A DNA stretch of 64,000 nt from an uncultured Oscillospiraceae bacterium. GTDB taxonomy: Bacteria; Bacillota; Clostridia; Oscillospirales; Oscillospiraceae. The notes under the pieces were generated by a model, which was not told where the DNA came from, did not search any database, and saw only the letters and a list, made by a program, of their open reading frames with translations. The stretch spans positions 50,402 through 114,401 of the forward strand of contig CATZRD010000004.1 in NCBI GenBank assembly GCA_958423465.1, in the 5' to 3' direction. How positions within the stretch are numbered: the stretch's first letter is position 1; every line of letters starts with the position of its first letter. This document shows positions 51,257 through 58,625 of this stretch, piece by piece. Made by a program: the position numbers and the translations under genes.

Positions 51257-51829
51257 TTACTTTTTCATCAGCGGCGCGCCGGTGTGCCAGGCCTGGCCCA
51301 CCTTTTCGCCGATGGCGTAGTACCCGCTCTGGAACTGGTCGAATACGAAGGCGTTCAGCTTGGTGGGGTCCACCCGGCCCCTTTCGTCCAGAACGGCCTC
51401 GTCGGCCAGGATGCCCACGATCTCACCGATCACATGGTGGCCGTAGACCTCCATTTTGTCCTCCACCACCCGGCACTCCAGGGTCAGGGGAAACTCCTCC
51501 ACCACGGGGGCGTCCACCTTGGCGCTGGGCACGGCGGTGAGGCCGCTGCGGGCGAACTTGTCCGGCATTTTGTTCCCGGTGGCGATGCCGAAGAAATCCG
51601 CCGCCTCAATGTGGGGAATGTCCGCGATGCTCAGGGTGAAGGCCCCGCGCTTTTTGATGTTCTCCGAGGTCTTGTGGTCCTCGCCGATGTTGAGAGACAC
51701 CATGTTCTCCGCGCAGATGCCGCCCCAGGCCATGTTCATCACATCAACTGTGCCGTCGTCCCCGTAAGTCGCGATCATGAGCACGGGCATGGGAAACAGA
51801 TACGGCTTCACACCCAGTTCCTTTTTCAT
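51257..51829 (-). CDS. flavin reductase-like FMN-binding protein
   Basis: 190 residues from ATG 51829 behind AGGAGGT. Flavin-reductase-like split barrel: LFPMPVLMIATYGDDGTVDVMNMAWGGICAENMVSLNIGEDHKTSENIKKRGAFTLSIADI, then FFGIATGNKMPDKFARSGL and the C-terminal strand LECRVVEDKMEVYGHHVIGEIV. Such proteins bind FMN and reduce flavins or quinone-like compounds. It is divergently paired with an HxlR regulator, and a palindrome sits just upstream of its -35 box, so redox-inducible expression is likely. Confidence 0.92.
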   Translation of the reverse strand: MKKELGVKPYLFPMPVLMIATYGDDGTVDVMNMAWGGICAENMVSLNIGEDHKTSENIKKRGAFTLSIADIPHIEAADFFGIATGNKMPDKFARSGLTAVPSAKVDAPVVEEFPLTLECRVVEDKMEVYGHHVIGEIVGILADEAVLDERGRVDPTKLNAFVFDQFQSGYYAIGEKVGQAWHTGAPLMKK

Positions 51830-51883
51830 CAAAATGACCTCCTGCTTTGATTTGGATTGACTTCTCTCCGCCATTCCGCTATC

Positions 51884-51940
51884 ATTATAACCGATGGCAG
51901 AAATGATGCAAGTACTGTCAAATTTGATAGGTACTATCAA
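51884..51940 (-). promoter_or_regulatory. promoter of flavin reductase with HxlR-type operator
   Basis: Minus-strand TTGCAT (51906-51911), 16 bp, consensus TATAAT (51884-51889). Directly upstream is the near-perfect palindrome CTGTCAAATTTGATAG (51915-51930), and a further half site CTATCAA at 51934-51940. Confidence 0.75.
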
Positions 51941-51956
51941 AAAAGGAAGTGTTGAA

Positions 51957-52301
51957 ATGTCCAAGGGCTGCATGGAGCGGTTTATTGAGAACGCGAATTT
52001 CCAGGACACCGGCTTCAGCTATACCATGTCCCTCATCAGCGGCAAGCACAAAATGGTGATCCTGTACTGCCTGATGGAATACCAGCCGGTGCGGTTTAAC
52101 GAGATGAAGCGGTATCTGGGGAAGATCACGGACAAGACGCTGAGCGGCAATTTGAAAGAGCTGGAGGCCGACGGGCTCATCGCCCGCAGGGAGTACCCCC
52201 AGATCCCGCCCAGGGTGGAGTACTCCCTGACGGACCGGGGGAAATCCCTGATGGCGGTGCTGGACCAGCTGTGCGTGTGGGGGGAGCAGAACCGCCTCTG
52301 A
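51957..52301 (+). CDS. HxlR-family transcriptional regulator
   Basis: 114 residues from ATG 51957 behind AAAGGAAG. Winged-helix of the HxlR/DUF24 group (SGKHKMVILYCLMEYQPVRFNEMKRYLGKITDKTLSGNLKELEADGLIARREYPQIPPRVEYSLTDRGKSL). A cysteine at position 5 (MSKGCMERF) is where thiol sensors such as YodB and HypR have theirs. Divergent from the flavin reductase it probably controls. Confidence 0.93.
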   Translation: MSKGCMERFIENANFQDTGFSYTMSLISGKHKMVILYCLMEYQPVRFNEMKRYLGKITDKTLSGNLKELEADGLIARREYPQIPPRVEYSLTDRGKSLMAVLDQLCVWGEQNRL

Positions 52302-52307
52302 GACGGA

Positions 52308-52550
52308 TTATTGGATCTCCTGCTCCAAATTCTCAAAGACCGGGGTATCAAAAAAATCCCGCAGGGTGATATCCAGCCCGTCGCAGAGCTTTTTGACGGT
52401 GGACACGGTGGTGGACCGGTTGCGGCCGCTGACGATGTTGTTCAGCGTGGACTGGGTGATGCCGCTGATGGTGGCCAGTCTGTTGACGGTGATGCCCCGC
52501 TGGGCGCACAGCTCCAGAATCCGGCGGCGGACGGCCTCGGTGGCGGTCAT
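52308..52550 (-). CDS. small XRE-family regulator
   Basis: 80 residues, almost entirely a helix-turn-helix of Cro/C1 type (RRRILELCAQRGITVNRLATISGITQSTLNNIVSGRNRSTTVSTVKKLCDGLDITLRDFF). It converges on the HxlR gene with 6 bp between. An 8-bp inverted repeat AACTCAAA/TTTGAGTT (52566-52573 and 52620-52627) flanks its promoter region, a likely autoregulatory site. Confidence 0.9.
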   Translation of the reverse strand: MTATEAVRRRILELCAQRGITVNRLATISGITQSTLNNIVSGRNRSTTVSTVKKLCDGLDITLRDFFDTPVFENLEQEIQ

Positions 52551-52565
52551 GGCGCTTCACATCCT

Positions 52566-52654
52566 AACTCAAATGAGATAATCAGAGCTTACTCGGTTTC
52601 AACGGCAAAAATTACCTCTTTTGAGTTGACTTATGAAATGCGTTGTGGTACACT
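52566..52654. promoter_or_regulatory. XRE promoter region and divergent promoter P1
   Basis: For the XRE gene: minus-strand TTGAAA (52597-52602), 16 bp, TATCTC (52575-52580). For the plus direction: TTGACT (52626-52631), 17 bp, TACACT (52649-52654). Inverted repeat arms AACTCAAA and TTTGAGTT lie at 52566 and 52620; the second overlaps the P1 -35 box. Confidence 0.6.
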
Positions 52655-52686
52655 GACGCCGCTGGCAGGATTTTGTTGATTCCCTA

Positions 52687-52743
52687 TTGACAAATATATC
52701 GAGAGATGATATATTGAATGACACATCGGCTGACGATATATCG
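52687..52743 (+). promoter_or_regulatory. promoter P2 with ATATATC palindromes
   Basis: Consensus TTGACA (52687-52692), 17 bp, TATATT (52710-52715). ATATATC-N7-GATATAT (52694-52714) fills the spacer and -10, and CGATATATCG lies at 52734-52743. No coding sequence is seen in 52551-52869. Confidence 0.75.
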
Positions 52744-52789
52744 CGCGGCTGCCGCCGGCGGGAAAACGGGAGAAATTTTCCCGGGACCC

Positions 52790-52820
52790 TTGACCTTCCC
52801 CTTACTGGAAGGCGTAGAAT
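52790..52820 (+). promoter_or_regulatory. MerR-type promoter P3 of the NatAB-type exporter
   Basis: TTGACC (52790-52795) and TAGAAT (52815-52820) are 19 bp apart, the long spacer typical of MerR-activated promoters. Dyad CCTTCC-N7-GGAAGG (52794-52799, 52807-52812) is centred in the spacer. Confidence 0.75.
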
Positions 52821-52869
52821 AGAGCCATGAGCGGACCGCCGGGGACCGGCGGCCCGGAAAGGAGAGACT

Positions 52870-53646
52870 ATGCGGGAAATATTGAATGTGCGGGGCCTGA
52901 CCAAGACCTTCCGGCTCTCGCCCAAGCAGCAGAAGCTGGAGCGGACGAAGGAAAAGGTCCGGGTGGCGGTGAAGGACCTGAGCTTCTCCGCCTATGAGGG
53001 GGAGATCTTCGGCCTGCTGGGGCCCAACGGCGCGGGCAAGACCACCACCCTGCGGATGCTGTCCACCCTGATCCGGCCGGACAGCGGCGACGCTCTGGTG
53101 GACGGGGCCAGCGTGGTGCGGGAGCCGGAGAAGGTCCGCTGCCGCATCGGCTTTCTCACCAGCGAGCTGAAGCTGGAGGAGTTTTTCACTCCCAACTACC
53201 TGTTCGACTTCTTCTCCGACCTCCACAAGGTGGACCGGTCCCTGCGGGAGGAGCGGAAGAAGAAGCTGTTCCAGCGCTTCGGCATCGACAAGTTCGCCGA
53301 GGTGAAGGTGGCGGACCTGTCCACCGGCATGAAGCAGAAGGTGTCCCTGGTGGTGTCCATCGTCCACGATCCGGACATCATCATCTTCGACGAGCCCACC
53401 AATGGGCTGGACGTGCTGACCGCCAAGGTGGTCACCGACTTTCTGGAGGAGCTGAAGCGCCAGGGCAAGACCATCATTGTCTCCACCCACATTTTCAGCC
53501 TCATCGAGAAGCTCTGCGACCGGGTGGGCATCATCATCAACGGTGAAATGGTGGTCTGCGACGCCCTGGAGCGGGTGAAGGACGGGGAGAGTCTGGAGGA
53601 CCGGTTTTTCCGGATCTATCAGGAAAGGGCAGGTGAGGACCAATGA
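52870..53646 (+). CDS. ABC transporter ATP-binding protein (NatA-like)
   Basis: 258-residue ATPase of a two-component exporter. P-loop GLLGPNGAGKTTTLRML near residue 48, signature LSTGMKQKVSLVVSIVHDPDIIIFDEPTNGLD with Walker B, and switch His in IIVSTHIFSLIEKL. The sequence and partner resemble NatA (Na+ export) and similar drug or peptide exporters. AAAGGAGAG precedes ATG 52870. Its stop overlaps the permease start (ATGA). Confidence 0.92.
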   Translation: MREILNVRGLTKTFRLSPKQQKLERTKEKVRVAVKDLSFSAYEGEIFGLLGPNGAGKTTTLRMLSTLIRPDSGDALVDGASVVREPEKVRCRIGFLTSELKLEEFFTPNYLFDFFSDLHKVDRSLREERKKKLFQRFGIDKFAEVKVADLSTGMKQKVSLVVSIVHDPDIIIFDEPTNGLDVLTAKVVTDFLEELKRQGKTIIVSTHIFSLIEKLCDRVGIIINGEMVVCDALERVKDGESLEDRFFRIYQERAGEDQ

Positions 53647-54818
53647 GAAGCGGCGTCGTGACCATTATGAAAAAGGAGCTGGCCCGGTTCTTCGGGGACC
53701 GGCGGCTGCTGGTGAGCATCCTGATGCCCGGCGTGCTGATCTATGTGCTCTACAGCTTTATGGGCACCGCCATGGGCAGCATGTTTGGCGTGGACGAGGA
53801 CTATGTTCCCTCCATCCGGGCGGCGGCCCTGCCCGCTTCCGTGGAGGCTGTGGCCCGGGGAGCGGAGGTCCCGGTGGTCCCGGTGGAGCCGTCGGAGGTG
53901 GACAGCGCCAAGAAGGCCGTGACGGACCAGGAGCTGGACCTGCTGCTGGTGTTCCCGGAGGATTTTGACGCCGCCGTGGCGGCCTACCAGCCCGGTTCGG
54001 GAGCCGCCCCCAACGTGGCGGTGTACTTCAATTCCGCCTCCACCCAGTCCCAGAGCGCGTATCGGACTGTCACCGCTCTGCTGGACGCCTACGAGTCCCA
54101 GCTGGCCAACAAGTTCGATGTCAACGCCGGCGGGGCGGGCGGCGACCTGGCCACCCAGGAGGACGCGGCAGGCAGCTATTTCGCCATGCTGATGCCCATG
54201 CTGCTGATGATGTTCCTGTACTCCGGCTGTTCCGCTGTGGCCCCGGAGTCCATCGCCGGGGAGAAGGAGCGGGGCACCATCGCCACCATGCTCATCACCC
54301 CCATCCGCCGCAGCGATATCGCCGTGGGGAAGATCCTGGCTCTGGCGGTCATCGCCCTGCTCTCCGGCGCGTCCAGCGCCGTGGGCACCATTCTGGCCCT
54401 GCCCAAGCTCATGGAGGGGGCCGCCGACGGCATCACCGCCGAGATCTACGGGATGCGGGACTACCTGCTGCTGGCGGCGGTGATCCTCTCCACGGTGCTG
54501 GTGATGGTGACCGCCATCTCCATCCTGTCCGCCTTTGCCAAGACCGTGAAGGAGGCCCAGACCTACGGGATGCCCCTGATGATCCTGGTGATGGTGGTGG
54601 GCATCACCGGCATGTTCGGCGGCGGCGCCAGCCAGAATCCGGCGGTCTACGCCATCCCTCTGTACAACAGCGCCCAGTGCATGGTGGGGGTGTTCTCCTT
54701 CAGCGCTTCCACCGCCGGCGTGGCCGTGACGCTGGCGGCCAACGCCGCGGTCACAGTGCTGGGGGTGGCGGTGCTGGCCAGGATGTTCAACAGCGAGAAG
54801 ATCGTGTTTTCAAAATAG
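53643..54818 (+). CDS. ABC transporter permease (NatB/ABC-2 type)
   Basis: 391 residues. First membrane segment after KKELARFFGDRRLLVSILMPGVLIYVLYSF, a large extracytoplasmic loop (about residues 45-175), then five or six segments (MLMPMLLMMFLYSGCSAVAPESIAGEKERGTIATMLI, ILALAVIALLSGASSAVGT, LLLAAVILSTVLVMVTAISILSAFAKT, PLMILVMVVGITGMFGGG). The AGEKERGTIATML block is the coupling motif of ABC-2 permeases. Substrate unknown; Na+ or a metal-related or antibiotic compound is possible. Confidence 0.92.
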   Translation: MRSGVVTIMKKELARFFGDRRLLVSILMPGVLIYVLYSFMGTAMGSMFGVDEDYVPSIRAAALPASVEAVARGAEVPVVPVEPSEVDSAKKAVTDQELDLLLVFPEDFDAAVAAYQPGSGAAPNVAVYFNSASTQSQSAYRTVTALLDAYESQLANKFDVNAGGAGGDLATQEDAAGSYFAMLMPMLLMMFLYSGCSAVAPESIAGEKERGTIATMLITPIRRSDIAVGKILALAVIALLSGASSAVGTILALPKLMEGAADGITAEIYGMRDYLLLAAVILSTVLVMVTAISILSAFAKTVKEAQTYGMPLMILVMVVGITGMFGGGASQNPAVYAIPLYNSAQCMVGVFSFSASTAGVAVTLAANAAVTVLGVAVLARMFNSEKIVFSK

Positions 54819-54829
54819 CGCGGCATGAA

Positions 54830-54870
54830 AAAAAGGATGCCTCCGCCCAAAGGGCGGAGGCATCCTTTTT
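54830..54870. terminator. bidirectional terminator
   Basis: AAAAAGGATGCCTCCGCCC pairs perfectly with GGGCGGAGGCATCCTTTTT. Between the NatAB-type exporter and the BMP-type importer genes. Confidence 0.93.
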
Positions 54871-54883
54871 GAACCGCCGGATA

Positions 54884-55873
54884 TCAGCGTTCCTCCCGGA
54901 AATAGGAGAGGCCCAGACTGGCCGGGGGCTGCTTATCCTTGCTGTTGCGCATACTGGTGAGGATCAGCACGATGACCGTGACCACATAGGGCAGGATCTT
55001 GTAGAGCTGATCGGGGACGAAGGGCAGCTGCAGGCGCAGGTACAGGATCATCAGGCCGCCGAAGAGGACGGAGCCGAAAATGGCGCTGACAGGCCGCCAC
55101 AGACAGAAGATGACCAGCGCCACCGCCAGCCAGCCCTCGCCGCTGAGGCCCTCATGGTTCCACACGCAGCCCGCGATGGTCATGATATAGACCATGCCGC
55201 CGATGGCGGAGACGCCGCCGCCCAGGACCGTGGCCAGGTACTTGTACCGGGTGACGTTGATGCCGGCGGCGTCGGCGGTGGCGGGGGACTCGCCCACGGC
55301 CCGGAGATACAGGCCGGAGCGGCTTTTGCGCAGGTACAGGCTCATGACGACGGCCACGACGACGCCCAGATACACGAAAATGTTGTACTGGAACAGCAGC
55401 GGGCCGAGGATGGGGATGTTCTGCAAGAACGCGGGCATGGGGGAGTTCATGAAAACAGCCTTCAGGCTGTTGCTGATGGACACATAGCCGCCGGAGGTGA
55501 CCCGCATGTACTCGCCGATGAACTGGCCCGCGCCGGTGCCGAAAATGGACAGGGCCAGGCCGGTGACGTTCTGGTTGGCCCGAAGGGTGATGGTGATGAA
55601 GCTGTAGAGAAGGGCGCCGAACGCGCCGCCCAGGAAGGCGCACAGAATGGCGATGAGCACCGCCAGGGGGCCGCTGGCGCTCTCCCCGGCCAGCATCTCG
55701 TAGTAAAACGCGCCGCCCAGGCCCATGGCCCCGCCCATGTACATCATGCCCTCCACGCCCAGATTCAGGTTGCCGGCCTTTTCCGACAGGATCTCGCCCA
55801 GCGTGCCGAACAGCAGAGGCGTGCCGTTGAGGACGGCGGCGCTGACCAGCGCCAGCAGGAAAGTCGCGTTCAT
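54884..55873 (-). CDS. nucleoside/purine ABC permease 2 (BPD_transp_2)
   Basis: 329 residues with about nine membrane segments. The signature GEILSEKAGNLNLGVEGMMYMGGAMG is typical of the second permease of BMP-type nucleoside importers (NupQ, YufQ). GVVVAVVMSLYLRKSRSGLYLRAVGESPATADAAGINVTRYKYLATVLGGG is the cytoplasmic coupling loop. One bp after the first permease (start 55873, stop 55875), so translation is coupled. Role: import of nucleosides or free purines. Confidence 0.94.
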   Translation of the reverse strand: MNATFLLALVSAAVLNGTPLLFGTLGEILSEKAGNLNLGVEGMMYMGGAMGLGGAFYYEMLAGESASGPLAVLIAILCAFLGGAFGALLYSFITITLRANQNVTGLALSIFGTGAGQFIGEYMRVTSGGYVSISNSLKAVFMNSPMPAFLQNIPILGPLLFQYNIFVYLGVVVAVVMSLYLRKSRSGLYLRAVGESPATADAAGINVTRYKYLATVLGGGVSAIGGMVYIMTIAGCVWNHEGLSGEGWLAVALVIFCLWRPVSAIFGSVLFGGLMILYLRLQLPFVPDQLYKILPYVVTVIVLILTSMRNSKDKQPPASLGLSYFREER

Positions 55874-55874
55874 C

Positions 55875-56957
55875 TCAGGACACCTCCTTGCGTTTGCCGC
55901 GGAAGATCATTTGATAGTTGATGAAGAACTCACAGCCCAGCATGCAGAATAGGAAAATGCCGGTGATGATATCGGAGATGGAGGCGGGGACGGCCATGCG
56001 GGTCTGGAGGGTGTCCGCCCCCTTTTCCAGCACCGCCAGCAGGCCGGAGATGCCCACCATGGCGAAGGGGTTGAGCTGAGCCAGCCAGGCCACGGTGATG
56101 GCGGTGAAGCCCACGCCGGCGGCCACGCCGTCGTACAGCGTGGCGTTGGCGCCGGAGACCACGATGAAGCCCACGATGCCGCTGATGGCGCCGGAGAGGA
56201 ACATGGTGCGCATGATGATGCGGCCCACGTTCATGCCGGCGTAGCGGGCGGTGTTCTCGCTCTCGCCGATGACGGCGATCTCATAGCCGTGCTTGGTATA
56301 GCGCATATAGATGTACATGAGGACGGTGAGGACCAGCACGATGATCCAGCCGCAGTGGACGCCGAAGATCTTGGGCAGCACGGCGGCGGAATCGAACTGG
56401 GGGATGATCTGGGAGCCGGGACGGCCCTCCCAGGGGCCGCCCTGGAGCCACCGGACCACGCCGATGATAATGTAGTTCATCATCAGGGTGAACAGCGTCT
56501 CGTTGGTGTTCCACTTCGCCTTAAAGAAGGCGGGGATCAGGGCCCAGAGGCCCCCCGCCGCGGCGCCGGCGGCGCACATGACCAGCAGCAGAAGGGGAGC
56601 GGGCAGCTTGTCGTACCAGTAGAGGGCGAAGTAGCTGGCGGCCACGGCGCCGGCGGTGATCTGTCCCTCGGCGCCGATGTTCCAGAAGCGCATTTTAAAG
56701 CAGGGGGCGATGGCCAGGGCCGTGCCCAGCAGAGGGATGGCGATCTTCACCGTCTGGCGGATGGCGGTCTTTTTCCCCAGAGAGCCGGAGAGGATGGTGG
56801 CGTAGGCGGTAAAGGGGTTGTTGCCGATCAGCAGAAAGATCAGGCCGCCCAGAAGGATGGCCGCCACGAAGGACCCGGCCCGGATGCACCAGACCTGCCG
56901 GGCGGGCATGGCGTCCCGCTTCGCCAGCCGGATCAGGGGCGTTTTCTTCTCATGCAT
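55875..56957 (-). CDS. nucleoside/purine ABC permease 1 (BPD_transp_2)
   Basis: 360 residues. First permease of the importer (NupP/YufP-like): signature MRFWNIGAEGQITAGAVAASYFALYW, then FFKAKWNTNETLFTLMMNYIIIGVVRWLQGGPWEGRPGSQIIPQFDS. The coupling loop is KHGYEIAVIGESENTARYAGMNVGRII. Start ATG 56957 lies inside the end of the ATPase gene, an 8-bp overlap. Confidence 0.94.
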   Translation of the reverse strand: MHEKKTPLIRLAKRDAMPARQVWCIRAGSFVAAILLGGLIFLLIGNNPFTAYATILSGSLGKKTAIRQTVKIAIPLLGTALAIAPCFKMRFWNIGAEGQITAGAVAASYFALYWYDKLPAPLLLLVMCAAGAAAGGLWALIPAFFKAKWNTNETLFTLMMNYIIIGVVRWLQGGPWEGRPGSQIIPQFDSAAVLPKIFGVHCGWIIVLVLTVLMYIYMRYTKHGYEIAVIGESENTARYAGMNVGRIIMRTMFLSGAISGIVGFIVVSGANATLYDGVAAGVGFTAITVAWLAQLNPFAMVGISGLLAVLEKGADTLQTRMAVPASISDIITGIFLFCMLGCEFFINYQMIFRGKRKEVS

Positions 56958-58503
56958 GGGGCGTCTCCTCCTTTCCGCCGACGCGGGTCATCAGCAGGCC
57001 CACCTGCTCCTTGGTAACGGTCCGGGCGTCCACGACGCCGCTGACCCTGCCGCCGCAGAGGACCAGGATCCGGTCGCACAGCTCCAGCAGCACGTCCAGA
57101 TCCTCGCCCACATAGATCACGGCGACGCCCTTCATCTTCTGCTCCGTCATCAGATTGTAAATGGTGTACGAGGTGTTGATGTCCAGGCCCCGGACGGCGT
57201 AGGCGCTCATGAGGACGGTGGGGGAGGAGGCGATCTCCCGGCCCACCAGCACCTTCTGCACGTTGCCGCCGGACAGCCGCCGGACGGGGAAGTCCACGTC
57301 GGGGGTGACCACCTCCAGACGCTCCTTGATCTCCAGGGCCAGGGCGTTGGGGTCCTTCCGGTTGACGAAGGCGCCCTTACCCCTGCGCCAGGAGCGCAGC
57401 AGCATGTTGCCGGTCATGCCCATGCCGCCTACCAGCCCCATGCCCAGGCGGTCCTCCGGCACGAAGGCCATGGCGACGCCGGCCTTTTTGATCTCCATGG
57501 GGGGCTTGCCCACCAGGTCAAAGGGCTTTTCCGCGCCTGCCGGGGTGTACTGGATGGAGCCGGCGGCCACGGGGTACAGGCCCGCGATGGACTCCAGCAG
57601 CTCCTTCTGGCCGGAGCCGGCGATGCCGGCTACGCCCAGGATCTCGCCGCCCATGGCGGTGAAGGTCACATCGTCCAGCTTCTTGACGCCCTCCGCGTCC
57701 AGGCAGGTGAGGCCCCGGACCTCCAGCCGGGGGACCGGATCCACCGGCATGGGGCGGTCGATGTTCAGCGTGACGCTGTGGCCCACCATCATGTCCGTCA
57801 GAGCCTGGGGGGTAGTCTCGCCGGTGTTCACCGTGCCGATGTACTTCCCCTTCCGCAGAACGGCCACCCGGTCAGACAGGGCCATGACCTCGTGGAGCTT
57901 GTGGGTGATGATGACGATGGCCTTGCCGTCGGCCTTCATGGCCCGCAGGATGTCGAAGAGACGGTCTGTCTCCTGGGGGGTCAGCACGGCGGTGGGCTCG
58001 TCGAGAATCAAAATGTCCGCGCCCCGGTAGAGGACCTTGACGATCTCCACCGTCTGCTTCTCGGAGACGGACATATCGTAGACTTTTTTGTTGGGGTCGA
58101 TGCCGAAGCCGTAGCGGTCGCTGATCTCCTGGACCCTGGCGGCGATGGCCCTGCGGTCCAGTCTGCCGCCGTCCTGGAGGCCCAGAACGATGTTCTCCGC
58201 GGCGGTAAAGACGTTCACCAGCTTATAGTGCTGGTGGATCATGCCGATGCCGTTGTCAAAGGCGTCCTTGGGGGAGCGGATGGAGACGGGCTTTCCGTCC
58301 GCCAGGATCTCCCCCTCGTCGGGGAAGTAGATCCCGGCGAGCATGTTCATCAGCGTGGTCTTGCCGCTGCCGTTCTCCCCCAGCAGGGAGAGAATCTCGC
58401 CGCGGCAGAGCTTCAGGTCGATGCCGTCGTTGGCGACAACGCTGCCGAAGCGTTTGGTGATGCCCCGCAGCTCAATGGCGCAAACAGGTTCCAAGGCTGT
58501 CAT
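56950..58503 (-). CDS. nucleoside/purine ABC importer ATP-binding protein
   Basis: Dual ATPase of about 517 residues with two ABC domains: P-loop LLGENGSGKTTLMNML near residue 35 and IVILDEPTAVLTPQE-type Walker B (DILILDEPTAVLTP) with MSVSEKQTVEIVK. The degenerate second half (GVAGIAGSGQKELLESI, RRLSGGNVQKVLVGREI) follows. Matches YufO/NupO and xylose-type ATPases. I list ATG 58503, but AAAGG abuts it; TTG 58494 with better spacing may be the true start. No promoter of its own seen; a terminator-like hairpin separates it from the binding-protein gene. Confidence 0.92.
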   Translation of the reverse strand: MTALEPVCAIELRGITKRFGSVVANDGIDLKLCRGEILSLLGENGSGKTTLMNMLAGIYFPDEGEILADGKPVSIRSPKDAFDNGIGMIHQHYKLVNVFTAAENIVLGLQDGGRLDRRAIAARVQEISDRYGFGIDPNKKVYDMSVSEKQTVEIVKVLYRGADILILDEPTAVLTPQETDRLFDILRAMKADGKAIVIITHKLHEVMALSDRVAVLRKGKYIGTVNTGETTPQALTDMMVGHSVTLNIDRPMPVDPVPRLEVRGLTCLDAEGVKKLDDVTFTAMGGEILGVAGIAGSGQKELLESIAGLYPVAAGSIQYTPAGAEKPFDLVGKPPMEIKKAGVAMAFVPEDRLGMGLVGGMGMTGNMLLRSWRRGKGAFVNRKDPNALALEIKERLEVVTPDVDFPVRRLSGGNVQKVLVGREIASSPTVLMSAYAVRGLDINTSYTIYNLMTEQKMKGVAVIYVGEDLDVLLELCDRILVLCGGRVSGVVDARTVTKEQVGLLMTRVGGKEETPHA

Positions 58504-58562
58504 CCTTTCTATGTGGGAGTCCGCCGCGTGGAAATGGGACAAAGGACACGGCGGTTTTTATA

Positions 58563-58592
58563 AAAAGGGGGCTGCCTGCGCAGCCCCCTTTT
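58563..58592 (-). terminator. attenuating terminator between bmp gene and ATPase gene
   Basis: AAAAGGGGGCTG (58563-58574) pairs with CAGCCCCCTTTT (58581-58592), followed on the minus strand by TTTTTATA. It probably lowers downstream expression relative to the binding protein. Confidence 0.82.
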
Positions 58593-58625
58593 CAGTTATG
58601 TAGGGTCGGAGGGTTCTCCCTCGGA

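Noticed and set aside
52551..52869. Small gene in the 320-bp gap before the NatAB-type exporter
   Set aside because: The six-frame translations show no ORF with a ribosome-binding site; the sequence is accounted for by promoters and dyads.
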